Assembly: GCA_900540255.1 (NCBI GenBank)
Contig: UQFE01000040.1
Location: 1-18,913, forward strand
Reading direction: 5' to 3'
DNA: 18,913 nucleotides
Source: an uncultured Clostridium sp.
GTDB lineage: Bacteria > Bacillota > Clostridia > Clostridiales > Clostridiaceae
Shown here: in pieces, positions 6,366-14,588 of the stretch
Layout: every line of letters starts with the position of its first letter
Numbering within the stretch: position 1 is the stretch's first letter
Notes under the pieces: model-generated
What the model was told of the DNA's origin: nothing
What the model saw: the letters and a program-made list of their open reading frames with translations, nothing else
The model's database searches: none
Made by a program: the position numbers and the translations under genes

Positions 6366-7724
6366 TTATGTTGTTTCTAAATGCTCATCTTTATTTAAAT
6401 CTTCAAGTATAGCTTCATATTCTTTTTCAGTTAAATTATATCTTCTTAAAGATATAATACTACATACCGCAATTATTCCTGGTATTATTGAATACATTAT
6501 ATGTATTCCATTTAATGTATTTACGGTTTGTGCTACATTTGCCTCATATCCAAAAAATGCTAATGCATATCCACATAAAGCCCCACCTATTGCACTTGCA
6601 AGTTTTGTTTTAAATATATTTGAAGAGAATATCATTCCCTCTGATCTTTTACCTGTTTTCCATTCCCCATATTCAACACAATCTGCAACCATTGATGCTA
6701 AAGATATATTGGCTGCCCCTTCAGCAAGCCCCATAAAAGCATTTATCACTAACATCATTTTTAAGCTTGAATATTTTAATAAAAATATTGATAAAAAGCC
6801 AATAGCATTAATTGCTATTCCAAATAAAGCTGTTTTTCTTTTTCCCAGTATTTTTGTTATACTAGGTGTACAAATTCCACCAAGCATTCCTGTTGTTATA
6901 CTAATTCCAGTTACTAAAGGAATATATAATTCTGCATTGAAATTATACTTTATATAATATATTGAAAACCCATTTCTTAGAGCATAAGTTATTTCTAACA
7001 TTAACATAGATATTAATACAATTCTTAAAGGTCTATTTGTTTTAAAAAGTTCTTTTAATTGCTTAATTCCTTGTTTTTGTGGCTTTCTATTTGTATTTAT
7101 TTCTCTAACTCCCCATACAGTAACCCAAGTACAAATTGCAGCTGTTATAGAATATACTATTGCTACTATCGTCCAATTTCCAAACTTAGCTACTAATGGG
7201 AGAGTAAATACTGAAACAACTAAACTCCCTCCAAAGGCAATGGTTCTAGCTGATGTTATAATTTTAGTTCTTCCTTGTGCTGATTGAGTTATATTAGCAG
7301 ATAATGACCAATAAGGTGTATCCATAGCGGTAAAACATATCCCCCATAGTATATAAGATATATATACCCAAACTATTTTTCCTGTATCACTTAAATTTGG
7401 TGATGAAAAACACATTATCGTCGCTATTCCCATAAATATTGGAACAAATAAAAGATATGGTCTACTCTTCCCCATCTTAGACTTTGTATTATCAACAATC
7501 ATTCCCATAATAGGATCTGTAATTGCATCGATTATTCTTGCAACCAAAAACAATGTACCTACAGCAGCTGCACTTATCCCAAAGCTATCCGTTAAATAAA
7601 TTGTTAAATATGTACCTATCATTGCACATATAATATTATTTCCTAAACTCCCCATTCCAAAAGAAATTAACGTTTTCATAGAAACGTCACTTTCATTCCT
7701 ATTTACTTTCTCTAATACTTCCAT
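6366..7724 (-). CDS. GPH-family sugar:cation symporter (MelB/XynP-like)
   Basis: This is a 12-helix membrane transporter of 452 residues in the glycoside-pentoside-hexuronide:cation symporter family. The N-terminus shows the family features: FGMGSLGNNIICAMIGTYLT at about 28-47, then ARIIDAITDPIMGMIVDNTK, where the Asp residues match the cation-binding helix of MelB, then SKMGKSRPYLLF. Later ADCVEYGEWKTGKRSEGMIF is also typical. There is no PTS IIA-like C-terminal extension, which some Gram-positive relatives (LacS, RafP) carry. It would bring in a galactoside or other glycoside with Na+ or H+, in parallel with the ABC importer. Site C of the putative AraC element lies upstream at 7851-7865, with a TATAAT box at 7802-7807, so it is probably co-regulated. 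Exact substrate is unknown; melibiose would fit. Confidence 0.88.
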   Translation of the reverse strand: MEVLEKVNRNESDVSMKTLISFGMGSLGNNIICAMIGTYLTIYLTDSFGISAAAVGTLFLVARIIDAITDPIMGMIVDNTKSKMGKSRPYLLFVPIFMGIATIMCFSSPNLSDTGKIVWVYISYILWGICFTAMDTPYWSLSANITQSAQGRTKIITSARTIAFGGSLVVSVFTLPLVAKFGNWTIVAIVYSITAAICTWVTVWGVREINTNRKPQKQGIKQLKELFKTNRPLRIVLISMLMLEITYALRNGFSIYYIKYNFNAELYIPLVTGISITTGMLGGICTPSITKILGKRKTALFGIAINAIGFLSIFLLKYSSLKMMLVINAFMGLAEGAANISLASMVADCVEYGEWKTGKRSEGMIFSSNIFKTKLASAIGGALCGYALAFFGYEANVAQTVNTLNGIHIMYSIIPGIIAVCSIISLRRYNLTEKEYEAILEDLNKDEHLETT

Positions 7725-7801
7725 ATTTAATACCTCTCTTATTATTACTTTTTTTGCTATAATTGTTTCATTATCACTATTATGTTTGTTTCTACATTTT
7801 A

Positions 7802-7807
7802 ATTATA
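7802..7807 (-). promoter_or_regulatory. -10 box of the symporter promoter
   Basis: TATAAT on the minus strand, 78 bases before the start codon. The -35 region at 17-bp spacing reads TTTTCG, a poor match. The presumed operator C is centred 54 bp further upstream. Confidence 0.35.
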
Positions 7808-7850
7808 ATCATCACTATTGCTCTCGAAAACGTATTAATGTTTTTAAAAT

Positions 7851-7865
7851 ATGGTTAAATGTTAG
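7851..7865 (-). promoter_or_regulatory. Putative AraC operator, site C (symporter)
   Basis: ATGGTTAAATGTTAG, 13 of 15 matches to site A, followed by ATATA as site B is followed by ATTTA. It is 127 bp upstream of the symporter start and lies in the gap beyond the alpha-galactosidase terminator. Confidence 0.5.
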
Positions 7866-7881
7866 ATATATTATTAAAACT

Positions 7882-7926
7882 CTAAAAAAGATAGCATAAA
7901 ACTACTATTTAAATTTATGCTATCTT
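7882..7926 (-). terminator. Terminator of the alpha-galactosidase gene
   Basis: AAGATAGCATAAA (7888-7900) and TTTATGCTATCTT (7914-7926) form a perfect 13-bp stem with a 13-nt loop. The minus strand continues with TTTTTT. It begins 20 bases after the stop codon at 7947. Confidence 0.9.
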
Positions 7927-7946
7927 AATATTTATATTATAAATTT

Positions 7947-10136
7947 TTAATCAACTTTTCTTAAAGTCCAGTTCTTAGCTTGATAGTCTCCCATAAGTTC
8001 TCCAATTTCAAGCCCTATATACATAAGTTCATCTCCACCAAATACTTCTCCAGTTTCAATTACTTCATATAATGAATTTTCATCTAAAGCCTTAACTTTT
8101 AATCGTCTTGGTATTACATTAGCTTCAGCATACTTCTTAACATAACTTACTACTACTTCTTTGCCATCTTTAGATAAATTCATCCAAGCTGCTTCATTAC
8201 TATCAAATGAGCTTTTCAATCTATACAAATCTCCAAATTGAACAGTACTTCTAATATTTTTATAAAACTCAACTTGCTTTTTAACTTCTTCTTTTTCTTC
8301 TTCATTCATTTTAGTTACATCTAATTCATAACCAAAGCTTCCTGCCATTGCTACTACTCCCCTTGTATTAAGTGGTGTAATTCTATGAACTTGATGATTT
8401 GGTACAGCGGATACATGGCTTCCCATCGAACTGGTTGGATATACTAATGATGTTCCCTCTTGAATCATTAATCTTTCTATTGCATCTGTATCATCACTTG
8501 TCCAAGTTTGTGGCATATAGTATAACATTCCACCATCAAATCTTCCACCGCCACCAGAGCAACTTTCGAACAGTATATTAGGAAAATTAGAAGTTATATT
8601 TTCTAATATTTTATATAAACCTAACATGTATCTATGAGCAATTTCCTTTTGTTTTTTTGCAGGCCATGCTGTTGATCCTATTTCTGTCATATTTCTATTC
8701 ATATCCCATTTAACATATGATATAGGTGCTGATTTCAACACATCTGTAATCATTTTTATTACAGCTTCACAAACTTCATCTCTAGATAAATCTAATATAA
8801 GCTGTTTTCTTGCTTCGGATCTTATTCTTCCATCAATATGAATACACCAATCTGGATGTTCTTCATATAACTTACTTTTTGGTGAAATCATTTCTGGTTC
8901 AAACCATAAACCAAATTGCATTCCCATTTTATTAATATCTGTAGCTAAAGAATTTAATCCTCCTTTAAGCTTTTCCTCGTTTACAAACCAATCTCCAAGT
9001 GAGCAATCATCATTATTTCTTTCTCCAAACCAACCATCATCTAAAACAAATAATTCTATCCCAAGCTTACTAGATTCCTTAGCAATCTCTTTAATTTTTT
9101 CATTATTAAAATCAAAATATGTTGCTTCCCAATTATTTATAAGTATTGGTCTTTCCTTATCTCTATGAGTTCCTCTACATAATCTTTCTCTATATAAATC
9201 ATGATAAATATGAGACATTCCTGTTAATCCATTAGGTGAATATACCATAACAACTTCTGGTGTTTGGAATGATTGTCCTGATTCTAAATTCCAAGTAAAA
9301 TCAAATGGATTTATACCAATTTGTGTTCTTGCATTACTATGCATATCTACTTCAACACTAGCTAAAAAGTTTCCACTATAAATTAAATTAAATCCATAAA
9401 CCTCTCCTTTATCTTCTGTTGCATCTTTACTTACTAATGCTATAAATGGATTTTGAGCATGACTACTTGCTCCTCTTCTACTTTCAATACATTGTCCACC
9501 ACTTCTTAAAGCTGTTCTTACTATATGTCTTTCCCTAGCCCAAGAACCTGATAATTGAATTAAATCAAACTCACTATGTGTAAAATCAACATTCGCACTT
9601 AAAGCTCTTAATATATCAACTTCATCATTACTATCATTTATAACTTTACAACTTCTTGTTATTGAATCATAATTTTCAAATACAGTATAGGATAGTATAA
9701 CTCTTAAGTTAGCTACTTCATCTTTTAATGTTATTTCTAAACTCTCTACTTCATCTTCTTTTTCGGCATAAGTTGCAGGTAATCCTTCAAGTTTTTTCTT
9801 TCCTCTGTAAATTTCATGACTCTCATACCTAAAATCTGTTACTGTAGTTCCATTTGCTAGCTTTACTTGAATTGCAGGTGAACGCAAATCCGGACTTCCA
9901 TAGCTTGGATATTCTTGTGCTATAACTTCTAAGTGCAATGCCTCTATATTATCTAAATCCGCTAAAAAGCTTCCACAAGCCCTCTTTTTAACTACATAAT
10001 TTATTTTATTAGAATTAATTTTTCTTCCCCAATATAGATTAATTAAATGTCCTGTTTCTAAAACACTTAAAATATAACTAGTCCTTTTTGATTGAATGTG
10101 AAATAATTTATTATCTTCATTAAATATAATCCCCAT
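7947..10136 (-). CDS. GH36 alpha-galactosidase, cytoplasmic
   Basis: This enzyme releases terminal alpha-1,6-galactose from melibiose, raffinose or stachyose. It has 729 residues, the usual length of bacterial GH36 group I enzymes, and no signal peptide, so it acts on imported sugar. Order: N-terminal beta-supersandwich (about 1-320), (beta/alpha)8 catalytic barrel (about 325-620), C-terminal beta domain. Catalytic motifs are intact: YVKWDMNR with nucleophile Asp478, and TWTSDDTDAIERL with acid/base Asp548. Substrate-binding features are NNWEATYFDF (Trp336), LDDGWFGERNND at 365-376 and CSGGGGRFDGGMLYY from Cys526. The numbering agrees with what I recall for Geobacillus AgaA (Asp478, Asp548). 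It lacks the C-terminal sucrose-kinase domain found in Ruminococcus gnavus AgaSK. The start is supported by AGGAGGA seven bases upstream, and operator D lies at 10245-10259. The products would be galactose and, from raffinose, sucrose. Confidence 0.96.
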   Translation of the reverse strand: MGIIFNEDNKLFHIQSKRTSYILSVLETGHLINLYWGRKINSNKINYVVKKRACGSFLADLDNIEALHLEVIAQEYPSYGSPDLRSPAIQVKLANGTTVTDFRYESHEIYRGKKKLEGLPATYAEKEDEVESLEITLKDEVANLRVILSYTVFENYDSITRSCKVINDSNDEVDILRALSANVDFTHSEFDLIQLSGSWARERHIVRTALRSGGQCIESRRGASSHAQNPFIALVSKDATEDKGEVYGFNLIYSGNFLASVEVDMHSNARTQIGINPFDFTWNLESGQSFQTPEVVMVYSPNGLTGMSHIYHDLYRERLCRGTHRDKERPILINNWEATYFDFNNEKIKEIAKESSKLGIELFVLDDGWFGERNNDDCSLGDWFVNEEKLKGGLNSLATDINKMGMQFGLWFEPEMISPKSKLYEEHPDWCIHIDGRIRSEARKQLILDLSRDEVCEAVIKMITDVLKSAPISYVKWDMNRNMTEIGSTAWPAKKQKEIAHRYMLGLYKILENITSNFPNILFESCSGGGGRFDGGMLYYMPQTWTSDDTDAIERLMIQEGTSLVYPTSSMGSHVSAVPNHQVHRITPLNTRGVVAMAGSFGYELDVTKMNEEEKEEVKKQVEFYKNIRSTVQFGDLYRLKSSFDSNEAAWMNLSKDGKEVVVSYVKKYAEANVIPRRLKVKALDENSLYEVIETGEVFGGDELMYIGLEIGELMGDYQAKNWTLRKVD

Positions 10137-10195
10137 ATTATCCTCCTACTTATATATATTTCCACCTCTGTACAACATTTTCATGATATATTTAT

Positions 10196-10201
10196 ATTGT
10201 A
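10196..10201 (-). promoter_or_regulatory. Candidate -10 box of alpha-galactosidase promoter
   Basis: TACAAT on the minus strand, 60 bases before the start codon. It is chosen because its distance to operator D (centre to centre about 54 bp) equals that at the symporter promoter. No good -35 is visible, and other A+T-rich hexamers nearby could serve instead. Confidence 0.3.
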
Positions 10202-10223
10202 CTTTTATATATAATTTAAAACT

Positions 10224-10238
10224 ATGACCATATGTCAT
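10224..10238. promoter_or_regulatory. 15-bp palindrome upstream of alpha-galactosidase
   Basis: ATGAC, CATAT, GTCAT: perfect 5-bp arms around a 5-nt centre, about 25 bp upstream of the candidate -10 box. It may bind a regulator; it differs from both the AraC-type element and the LacI-type palindrome. Confidence 0.3.
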
Positions 10239-10244
10239 TAATAT

Positions 10245-10259
10245 ATGTCTAAATGTTGT
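10245..10259 (-). promoter_or_regulatory. Putative AraC operator, site D (alpha-galactosidase)
   Basis: ATGTCTAAATGTTGT, identical to site A over the first 13 bases. It is 109-123 bp upstream of the alpha-galactosidase start and in the same orientation relative to transcription as sites A and C. Confidence 0.55.
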
Positions 10260-10261
10260 AT

Positions 10262-10624
10262 AATAAAAATATAGTATGATGAGAATACTTAGTGATAGTT
10301 AATAAAGATATAATTGTAGATATTTATTTTAGCAAAAGTTTATTTAGAAAAATATAAAAATACCTTTTTCCAGTATAGAATTAGCCTGTATGCTCAATTC
10401 ACAAAAAATGGTTTCTATAATCACTTATTGCTACTTCAATAGAAGCAAAAGGCTTATGTGCAACTAGTCTCATTCCATAAGAATTATATATTAATGTATA
10501 TAAAGCAATTCCAGTTTCCCCATATAAGCCTTAGAAACCAAACTATCTATGACCACAAATCACTTTCAAGGTCAAGTTAAATATTTAATTGCCACTAAAG
10601 GTAACTACACTTTTCTTATCTTTT
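10262..10624. other. Long intergenic stretch with a coding-like remnant
   Basis: These 363 bases separate the alpha-galactosidase upstream region from the GH3 stop. Positions 10262-10398 hold nothing recognisable. On the minus strand 10399-10530 is open for 43 codons with protein-like composition (see separate entry), and the same frame is broken by stops on its upstream side. No clear U-tailed terminator for the GH3 gene was found here. Confidence 0.4.
10399..10530 (-). pseudogene. Coding-like remnant of unknown origin
   Basis: A 43-codon open stretch on the minus strand reads [20 protein letters not shown], then [20 protein letters not shown], then HFL and a stop. It has no start codon with a ribosome binding site, and in-frame TAA and TAG codons lie just upstream (10531-10533 and about 10540). 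The residue mix looks like real protein rather than random A+T-rich translation. I cannot name the family. It is probably the tail of a decayed gene. Confidence 0.25.
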
Positions 10625-13411
10625 TTAAAATGGTAATTTTCCTTTCCCCATAAATTTAATGACTACTTTATCAATATCTAACCCACTAGCTCCAAAGTAT
10701 AATTTAATATAATGATTCACACCAAAAATAAATCCTAACTCCCTACTTTCAGTAACCCATTCACCTTCTGTTCCTCTAATAGTAATAGTTGATTTTAGTG
10801 CGTTGTCGTAATAAATAGAAAGTGGTAATTGAGATAATGATCCTTGCTCTGATTTCATTGTTATCTCGATATTATAAAGTCCAAGTTCATTTAAAGATAT
10901 TCCAAAAACCTCTGAATCACCTTTTTTATTATTAAAATTGCTTGCATCTATAATAATATCATTGCTATCCTTATCTGCATAATAATAAACAATATCCTCT
11001 AGTGAAATATTCCCGTCATCATCTTGTCCATTAATTTCTTCTAAATCTTCTTTACTTATTAAATTTAGCTCATGTAACATTGCTTGTGATTTCATAATAA
11101 ATTTTAATATATTTTTAGCATTTCTTTGCAAATCACTTCTTGTAACTTCTCCAGCTTCAAACCTTTCCTTAATATTGTCATTTTCAGGATTTTCTAATGA
11201 ATTTGATACACACATATATAAATCATTTTGTGCTAGCACCATAGGAGCTTTATTTTCTCTTGTAGACTTTTCACCTTCAGTATTTGCTTCTGCCCACCAA
11301 TCTGTCATTACTATACCATCAAATCCCCATTCTTTTCGTAAAATAGTAGTACATAAATCATAACTTCCTGCTGTCCATATCCCATTTACAGGGTTATAAG
11401 TAGTCATAACAGAGCGTGCTTTACCTTCTTTAACTGCAATTTCAAATCCTTTTAAATAAATTTCACGAAGTGCTCTTTCTGATACTATTGAATCTACAAA
11501 ACGCCTTGAAGCCTCTTGATTATTGGCACAAACATGTTTAATTGTTGCTGTAGATCCAGCTTCTTGAATACCAATAACTTGAGCTGCACCTATCTTTCCA
11601 GTTAGTATTGGATCTTCTGATACGTACTCAAAGTTTCTTCCGTTTAATGGATTTCTATGAATATTCATTCCAGGTCCTAAAAGAGAATCTATCTTATTTC
11701 TACATAACTCTATTCCAGTCATTTTATAAAGTTTTTTAACTAAATCAACATTAAACGTACATCCTAATGCTGTCCCATTTGGCAGTGAAAATGCATTTGT
11801 TCCACAATCCATTCTTATACCTGATGGACCATCAGCACAACATGCAACAGGTATTCCAAAATTTCTTAATGATTCAGTAATTCCACCAAATGCAGCTGCT
11901 GTTCCTGGAGTAACCTTAGGACTACACATTCCCTCTCCTCTAAACATACAAATTAAATCATTGTAACTTAACTGTGCTACAAAATCATCTAACTTTACTT
12001 TATTTTCAAATACATCAGCAAGCTTATACCCTCTATCCCCTGTATAAATTATTTCTTCATCACGATTTTTAAACATTCTCTCTTTAGGATTTATTCTTCT
12101 CATAGGAACTTCTTCATTTCCTATATTAAATTTATTATTTTCATCTAATATAGGCTTAATTCTTTTAAAATTAACTATTGGTGCACAAGCCTCTTCTAAA
12201 CTTTCTACTATTGTAAATTTTTCATCGTATTGCCCTGATTCTTCAGCATTTCTAACATCTGATCCTATATAAATCTTATATAAACCTTCTTCTAAGATAT
12301 AACAAGATTTATATCCGGCTACACCACTATCATCATAAGAAGCTATATAACTTTTAGGTATATTTATTATTAACTTTTCACATTCACCGGGTTTAATAAT
12401 ACCTGTCTTCTTAAATCCAACAAGAGCTCTTACTGGCTTTCCAAGTTTACCTTGTGGCGCTTCTATATAAACTTGTACAACTTCTTTCCCTGACATATTG
12501 CCATTGTTAGTTACATTTGCTTCAACAACTATTTCCTCATATGTTGATTCAACTAATTTCCCCTTAATATCAAAACTCGTATATGATAATCCATATCCAA
12601 AAGGATACATAACCTTTTCTTTTGCAAAACTTTCAAAATATCTATACCCTACATAAATATCCTCTTCATAATAATTTCTCTCTGGATCTCCGAAATTTTT
12701 AGTAGATGGATAATCTTCTATATTTTTTGCAATAGTATCAGTTAACTTTCCACATGGATTTACTCTTCCAGTTAAAACATCAATAACTCCATTTCCCCCT
12801 TCTTGCCCACCTTGCCAAGCATAAAGCACTGCTGATGGATTATACTCATCTACCCATTTCATATCTATAATATTACCAACATTTAAAACTACTACAGTTC
12901 TCCTAAATGATTTGCTCACTTTTTTTATCATATCTTTTTCAACATCTGTTAAAAGATAACTTCCAGCCTCATTTTTACTATCTTGATCCTCACCTGCAGT
13001 ACGGCCTATCATAACTAATGCAATATCATTTTCCTTAGCTACTCTTAATATATAATCTTCTACTTTCATTTCTTTTTGCGACCACGGTACAGTTCCCCAT
13101 CCATGCCCTTCATCATATGGATTTTCTTTAATCCACTCACTATATATTTCTAATAAGTCTTCATCTAAAACAATATCCTTTTCATTCCTTAAAGCATCTA
13201 GTATACTTACCACATATTTTGTATTTACAAGTCCTCCAGAACCTAATCCACTTTTATAATAATTAAAAGCACTTCGACCAAAAACTGCTACCTTATCTCC
13301 TTTTTTTAGTGGAAGTGTATTATTATCATTTTTTAATAATACACAGCTTTCAGCTGCAACTTCTCTAGCAAGCCTTGCATATTCCTTTAAATCTAAACTA
13401 TATTTTCCCAT
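10625..13411 (-). CDS. Permuted GH3 beta-glycosidase with CBM6-like C-terminal domain
   Basis: This is a retaining beta-glycosidase, probably beta-glucosidase, of 928 residues with no signal peptide. The domains are in swapped order. The GH3 C-terminal alpha/beta domain comes first (about 20-225; SCVLLKNDNNTLPL, IGRTAGEDQDSK with candidate acid/base near Glu141). A fibronectin-like domain follows (about 295-385; EVVQVYIEAPQGKLGKPVR), then the catalytic barrel (about 480-775). Barrel motifs are GPGMNIHRNPLNGRNFEYVS, the substrate-binding KH pair at 625-626, and GFDGIVMTDWW with nucleophile Asp704. Such permuted enzymes are known from Ruminococcus and Butyrivibrio. Residues about 815-925 form an extra beta-sandwich resembling CBM6: YNIEITMKS, GTEGEWV, HYIKLYFGASGLDIDKV. 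The start is supported by AAGGAGGA. It is divergent from the kinase-phosphorylase operon. The true substrate (cellobiose, other beta-glucosides or beta-xylosides) is not visible from sequence. Confidence 0.93.
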   Translation of the reverse strand: MGKYSLDLKEYARLAREVAAESCVLLKNDNNTLPLKKGDKVAVFGRSAFNYYKSGLGSGGLVNTKYVVSILDALRNEKDIVLDEDLLEIYSEWIKENPYDEGHGWGTVPWSQKEMKVEDYILRVAKENDIALVMIGRTAGEDQDSKNEAGSYLLTDVEKDMIKKVSKSFRRTVVVLNVGNIIDMKWVDEYNPSAVLYAWQGGQEGGNGVIDVLTGRVNPCGKLTDTIAKNIEDYPSTKNFGDPERNYYEEDIYVGYRYFESFAKEKVMYPFGYGLSYTSFDIKGKLVESTYEEIVVEANVTNNGNMSGKEVVQVYIEAPQGKLGKPVRALVGFKKTGIIKPGECEKLIINIPKSYIASYDDSGVAGYKSCYILEEGLYKIYIGSDVRNAEESGQYDEKFTIVESLEEACAPIVNFKRIKPILDENNKFNIGNEEVPMRRINPKERMFKNRDEEIIYTGDRGYKLADVFENKVKLDDFVAQLSYNDLICMFRGEGMCSPKVTPGTAAAFGGITESLRNFGIPVACCADGPSGIRMDCGTNAFSLPNGTALGCTFNVDLVKKLYKMTGIELCRNKIDSLLGPGMNIHRNPLNGRNFEYVSEDPILTGKIGAAQVIGIQEAGSTATIKHVCANNQEASRRFVDSIVSERALREIYLKGFEIAVKEGKARSVMTTYNPVNGIWTAGSYDLCTTILRKEWGFDGIVMTDWWAEANTEGEKSTRENKAPMVLAQNDLYMCVSNSLENPENDNIKERFEAGEVTRSDLQRNAKNILKFIMKSQAMLHELNLISKEDLEEINGQDDDGNISLEDIVYYYADKDSNDIIIDASNFNNKKGDSEVFGISLNELGLYNIEITMKSEQGSLSQLPLSIYYDNALKSTITIRGTEGEWVTESRELGFIFGVNHYIKLYFGASGLDIDKVVIKFMGKGKLPF

Positions 13412-13473
13412 AATATCCTCCTTAAATTATTCTCACCCTTTATCATTCATATATATTTTTATTATCTCATTAT

Positions 13474-13482
13474 ATTATACCA
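13474..13482 (-). promoter_or_regulatory. Extended -10 promoter of the GH3 gene
   Basis: On the minus strand TGGTATAAT is a perfect extended -10 (TGN TATAAT), 63 bases before the GH3 start codon. The -35 is weak, as is common with extended -10 promoters. Confidence 0.55.
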
Positions 13483-13537
13483 TCTATATTTTTGTAAAAT
13501 TATTCATATTTTTAAACTTTAAAAAAAAATTAATTTT

Positions 13538-13559
13538 ATATGTCAAGCGATTGACATAT
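13538..13559. promoter_or_regulatory. LacI-family operator overlapping kinase promoter
   Basis: ATATGTCAA and TTGACATAT are perfect 9-bp arms around GCGA; the core TGTCAAGCGATTGACA has the central CG step typical of LacI-family operators and resembles ScrR sites (TGTCAAWCGWTTGACA, from memory). The right arm contains the -35 hexamer of the plus-strand promoter, so bound repressor would exclude RNA polymerase. The LacI-type protein encoded at 16211-17197 is the natural candidate. Confidence 0.75.
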
Positions 13560-13579
13560 TATTAAATAATATCTATACT
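13551..13579 (+). promoter_or_regulatory. Strong promoter of kinase-phosphorylase operon
   Basis: TTGACA (13551-13556), exactly 17 bp, then TATACT (13574-13579). The -35 matches consensus perfectly and overlaps the palindromic operator. Transcription would start near 13586, about 24 nt before the ATG. Confidence 0.75.
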
Positions 13580-13609
13580 CTAGTTATAGAAAACAATTTG
13601 GAGGTAATA

Positions 13610-14566
13610 ATGTTTAATTTTAGTAATACTATACAATTCCAAGATAAAATAAATGACGTATTTACAATTGGGGAAATTTTAGTAGATATGATTTCTGATG
13701 ATTATGATACTAATTTCAACTCCAATAAATATTCAAGATTTTTCGGTGGTTCACCGGCTAATATAACTATGAATATAAAAAGACTTGGCGGTAATCCTAT
13801 TATAACAGCTTGCGTTGGAAATGACGGATTAGGTAAGTTTTTAATTAATCACTTAAAAAACAATAACATTGACACAAAATTAATTAACTCAGTAAATCAT
13901 TCTACAAGTATGGTACTTGTAACTAAGAGCAAAGAAACTCCACTACCAATTTTCTATCGTAGTGCAGATTACAACTTAGAATATAATTCAGACATAGATT
14001 CAACATTAAAAAATAGTAAAATAGTTCATTTTTCTTGTTGGCCTATTTCTCAATCAAAATCAAGAAAAATGATTGAAATAGTTATTGAAGAAGCTAGAAA
14101 AAATAATGTTCTTATAGGATTTGATCCAAATTATCACGAAATGATTTGGGAAGAAGGACATGATGGAATAGAATATATAAAAAATCTTATAGGTAAAATA
14201 GATATTATAAAGCCTTCTGAAGTTGATGCTGAAAGAATTTTTGGACCGGATACTCCTGAAAATCATGTAAACAAATTTATAGAGTGTGGTGCAAAGCTTG
14301 TAATAATGACCTTAGGTAAATATGGTGCAATAGTTTCTGACGGAACTAAAACTATCAAATTCAATACTTTAGCTACTGAAGTTATTGATACAACTGGTGC
14401 TGGAGATGCTTTCTGGGGTGGATTCTACACAGCTATAACTAGCAATTACACTTTAAAAGAAGCTTTAAACATAGGTTTTGCAACAAGTGCCTTCAAACTT
14501 AAACATGTAGGAGCAATTGCTAAATTGCCTTCAATAGAAGAATTAAAAACAATTTATAATATATAA
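13610..14566 (+). CDS. scrK: PfkB-family sugar kinase, probable fructokinase
   Basis: This ATP-dependent kinase of the ribokinase/PfkB family has 318 residues. Family signatures are GGSPANITMNIKRLGG at 46-61, FDPNYHEMIW at 171-180, and DTTGAGDAFWGGF at 260-272 with catalytic base Asp266. I start at ATG 13610, because GGAGG at 13600-13604 precedes it; an upstream in-frame TTG at 13598 would overlap that site. It is the first gene of a two-gene operon with the phosphorylase 22 bases downstream. If the phosphorylase acts on free sucrose, this enzyme would convert the released fructose to fructose 6-phosphate. If the phosphorylase prefers sucrose 6'-phosphate, the kinase could serve fructose from elsewhere or even phosphorylate sucrose. 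PfkB kinases for other sugars (IolC- or KdgK-like) share these motifs, so specificity rests on context. Repression by the LacI-type regulator is likely. Confidence 0.85.
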   Translation: MFNFSNTIQFQDKINDVFTIGEILVDMISDDYDTNFNSNKYSRFFGGSPANITMNIKRLGGNPIITACVGNDGLGKFLINHLKNNNIDTKLINSVNHSTSMVLVTKSKETPLPIFYRSADYNLEYNSDIDSTLKNSKIVHFSCWPISQSKSRKMIEIVIEEARKNNVLIGFDPNYHEMIWEEGHDGIEYIKNLIGKIDIIKPSEVDAERIFGPDTPENHVNKFIECGAKLVIMTLGKYGAIVSDGTKTIKFNTLATEVIDTTGAGDAFWGGFYTAITSNYTLKEALNIGFATSAFKLKHVGAIAKLPSIEELKTIYNI

Positions 14567-14588
14567 TTAATTAAGAGGAGATATAAAA

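Larger units (their letters stand above)
10171..10260. repeat. 10-bp inverted repeat framing the alpha-galactosidase promoter
   Basis: TACAACATTT at 10171-10180 and its exact complement AAATGTTGTA at 10251-10260 are separated by 70 bp. The right copy is part of operator D, so the left copy may be a second, oppositely oriented binding site for the same regulator, close to the gene start. Confidence 0.4.

Noticed and set aside
6361..6957. Plus-strand 198-codon open frame
   Set aside because: It lies wholly antisense to the C-terminal part of the GPH symporter, whose motifs are clear. It is a frame shadow caused by codon bias.
7823..7840. Possible CcpA (cre) site around CTCTCGAAAACGTATTAA in front of the symporter
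   Set aside because: Aligned on the central CG it has at least three mismatches to the cre consensus, including conserved outer positions.
13598..13609. TTG start for the PfkB kinase
   Set aside because: The TTG overlaps the GGAGG that serves the ATG at 13610.
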